This document shows, piece after piece, positions 5,259 to 5,474 of a DNA stretch of 5,474 nucleotides (positions are counted from its first letter, which is position 1; each line of letters opens with the position of its first letter). The translations under genes were made by a program, and so were the position numbers. The notes beneath the pieces were generated by a model, which had not been told where the DNA came from, searched no databases, and saw only the letters and a list, made by a program, of their open reading frames with translations. This stretch comes from an uncultured Eubacteriales bacterium (GTDB lineage Bacteria > Bacillota_A > Clostridia > Christensenellales > Aristaeellaceae), in assembly GCA_900313545.1 (NCBI GenBank), contig OMRS01000322.1, forward strand, positions 1-5,474, in the 5' to 3' direction.

Positions 5259-5474
5259 ATGATTCTCCCGGGAGAGCAGGAGCCGGGCCACAAACTCCCA
5301 AAGGACTTGTGGCCCGATGCCGTGGTGAAGCAGCTGCTGTCCTTCCGTTTTGCCGAAGAACGGCTGAACATCGGCAGTCTGTTTGAAATGCTCGACGTGA
5401 GAGATCAACGGCTTTATCGTTTTTTGAATGATTATAAATTGAACCTGATCTCCCCTGCCGATATGGATGAGGAC
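5259..5474 (+). pseudogene. Headless Rpn-family (recombination-promoting nuclease/putative transposase) fragment, runs off the right edge
   Basis: The frame is open for 72 codons from ATG 5259 to the window edge, with TAA at 5244-5246 closing it upstream. The stretch KLPKDLWPD...SLFEMLDVRDQRLYRFLNDYKLNLISPADMDED (residues 12-72) resembles the central part of Rpn/YhgA-like proteins: a SLxEMLDVxD segment followed by DYxLNLIxPADMxDED. In intact members (about 290-330 residues) this part follows an N-terminal PD-(D/E)XK nuclease domain of more than 100 residues, which is absent here. The ATG has no ribosome binding site, and no frame between 5126 and 5258 supplies the missing domain. I therefore call a 5'-truncated remnant; if downstream sequence is intact it could still be a shortened expressed protein. 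The assignment rests on remembered family patterns, not a search. Confidence 0.55.
5284..5316. repeat. 10-bp perfect inverted repeat at the start of the Rpn-like similarity
   Basis: CGGGCCACAA (5284-5293) and TTGTGGCCCG (5307-5316) are exact reverse complements separated by 13 bases. A second perfect palindrome, TCTCCCGGGAGA, lies just upstream at 5264-5275. The 9-mer AATGATTCT occurs twice (5224-5232 and 5258-5266). No T-run follows, so this is not an obvious terminator. The cluster sits where the Rpn-like similarity begins and may mark a rearrangement junction, or may simply be local symmetry. Confidence 0.4.

Overview
The window most resembles a chromosomal segment of an anaerobic Firmicute of the class Clostridia, probably Lachnospiraceae. 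This rests on the style of the proteins (a YtcJ-type amidohydrolase, a short HAD-IB phosphatase beginning MNVYDFDGT, an Rpn-like fragment), the strong AGGAG-type ribosome binding sites, the consensus sigma-A promoter elements and a moderately GC-rich base composition. The taxonomic call is an inference from sequence style; no marker gene is present.

Layout: on the left, reading leftward and cut by the window edge, is the N-terminal 209 residues of a YtcJ-like metal-dependent amidohydrolase (1-627, minus). It has its own promoter at about 691-720. A long stretch without a convincing gene follows (628-1608, about 980 bases). Most of it is conspicuously GC-rich, and it separates the amidohydrolase from a divergent, rightward operon. 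Within this stretch is a rightward promoter with a perfect extended -10 (1115-1143), preceded by overlapping palindromes that look like an operator. If this promoter drives the operon, the mRNA has an unusually long leader of roughly 460 nt.

The operon encodes a HAD-IB phosphatase (1609-2244), a xylulokinase-like FGGY sugar/polyol kinase (2244-3833, start and stop codons overlapping as TGATG) and a multi-spanning PAP2 membrane phosphatase (3885-4793). A possible 57-residue small protein with a strong ribosome binding site follows (4849-5022). A 13-bp perfect hairpin terminator at 5085-5125 closes the unit. The three main genes are tightly spaced, so they are probably co-expressed. Two predicted phosphatases, one soluble and one in the membrane, flank a kinase, which suggests phosphorylation and dephosphorylation of a carbohydrate or polyol and possibly of a lipid-linked derivative. 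The actual substrates cannot be read from the sequence.

On the right edge (5259-5474) lies a reading frame resembling the middle of Rpn-family (PD-(D/E)XK, recombination-promoting nuclease/putative transposase) proteins. It lacks the N-terminal nuclease domain and a ribosome binding site, so it is probably a headless remnant. Nothing here is a CRISPR array, tRNA, rRNA or intact insertion sequence. The best candidates for something undescribed are the phosphatase-kinase-phosphatase operon and its long structured leader.
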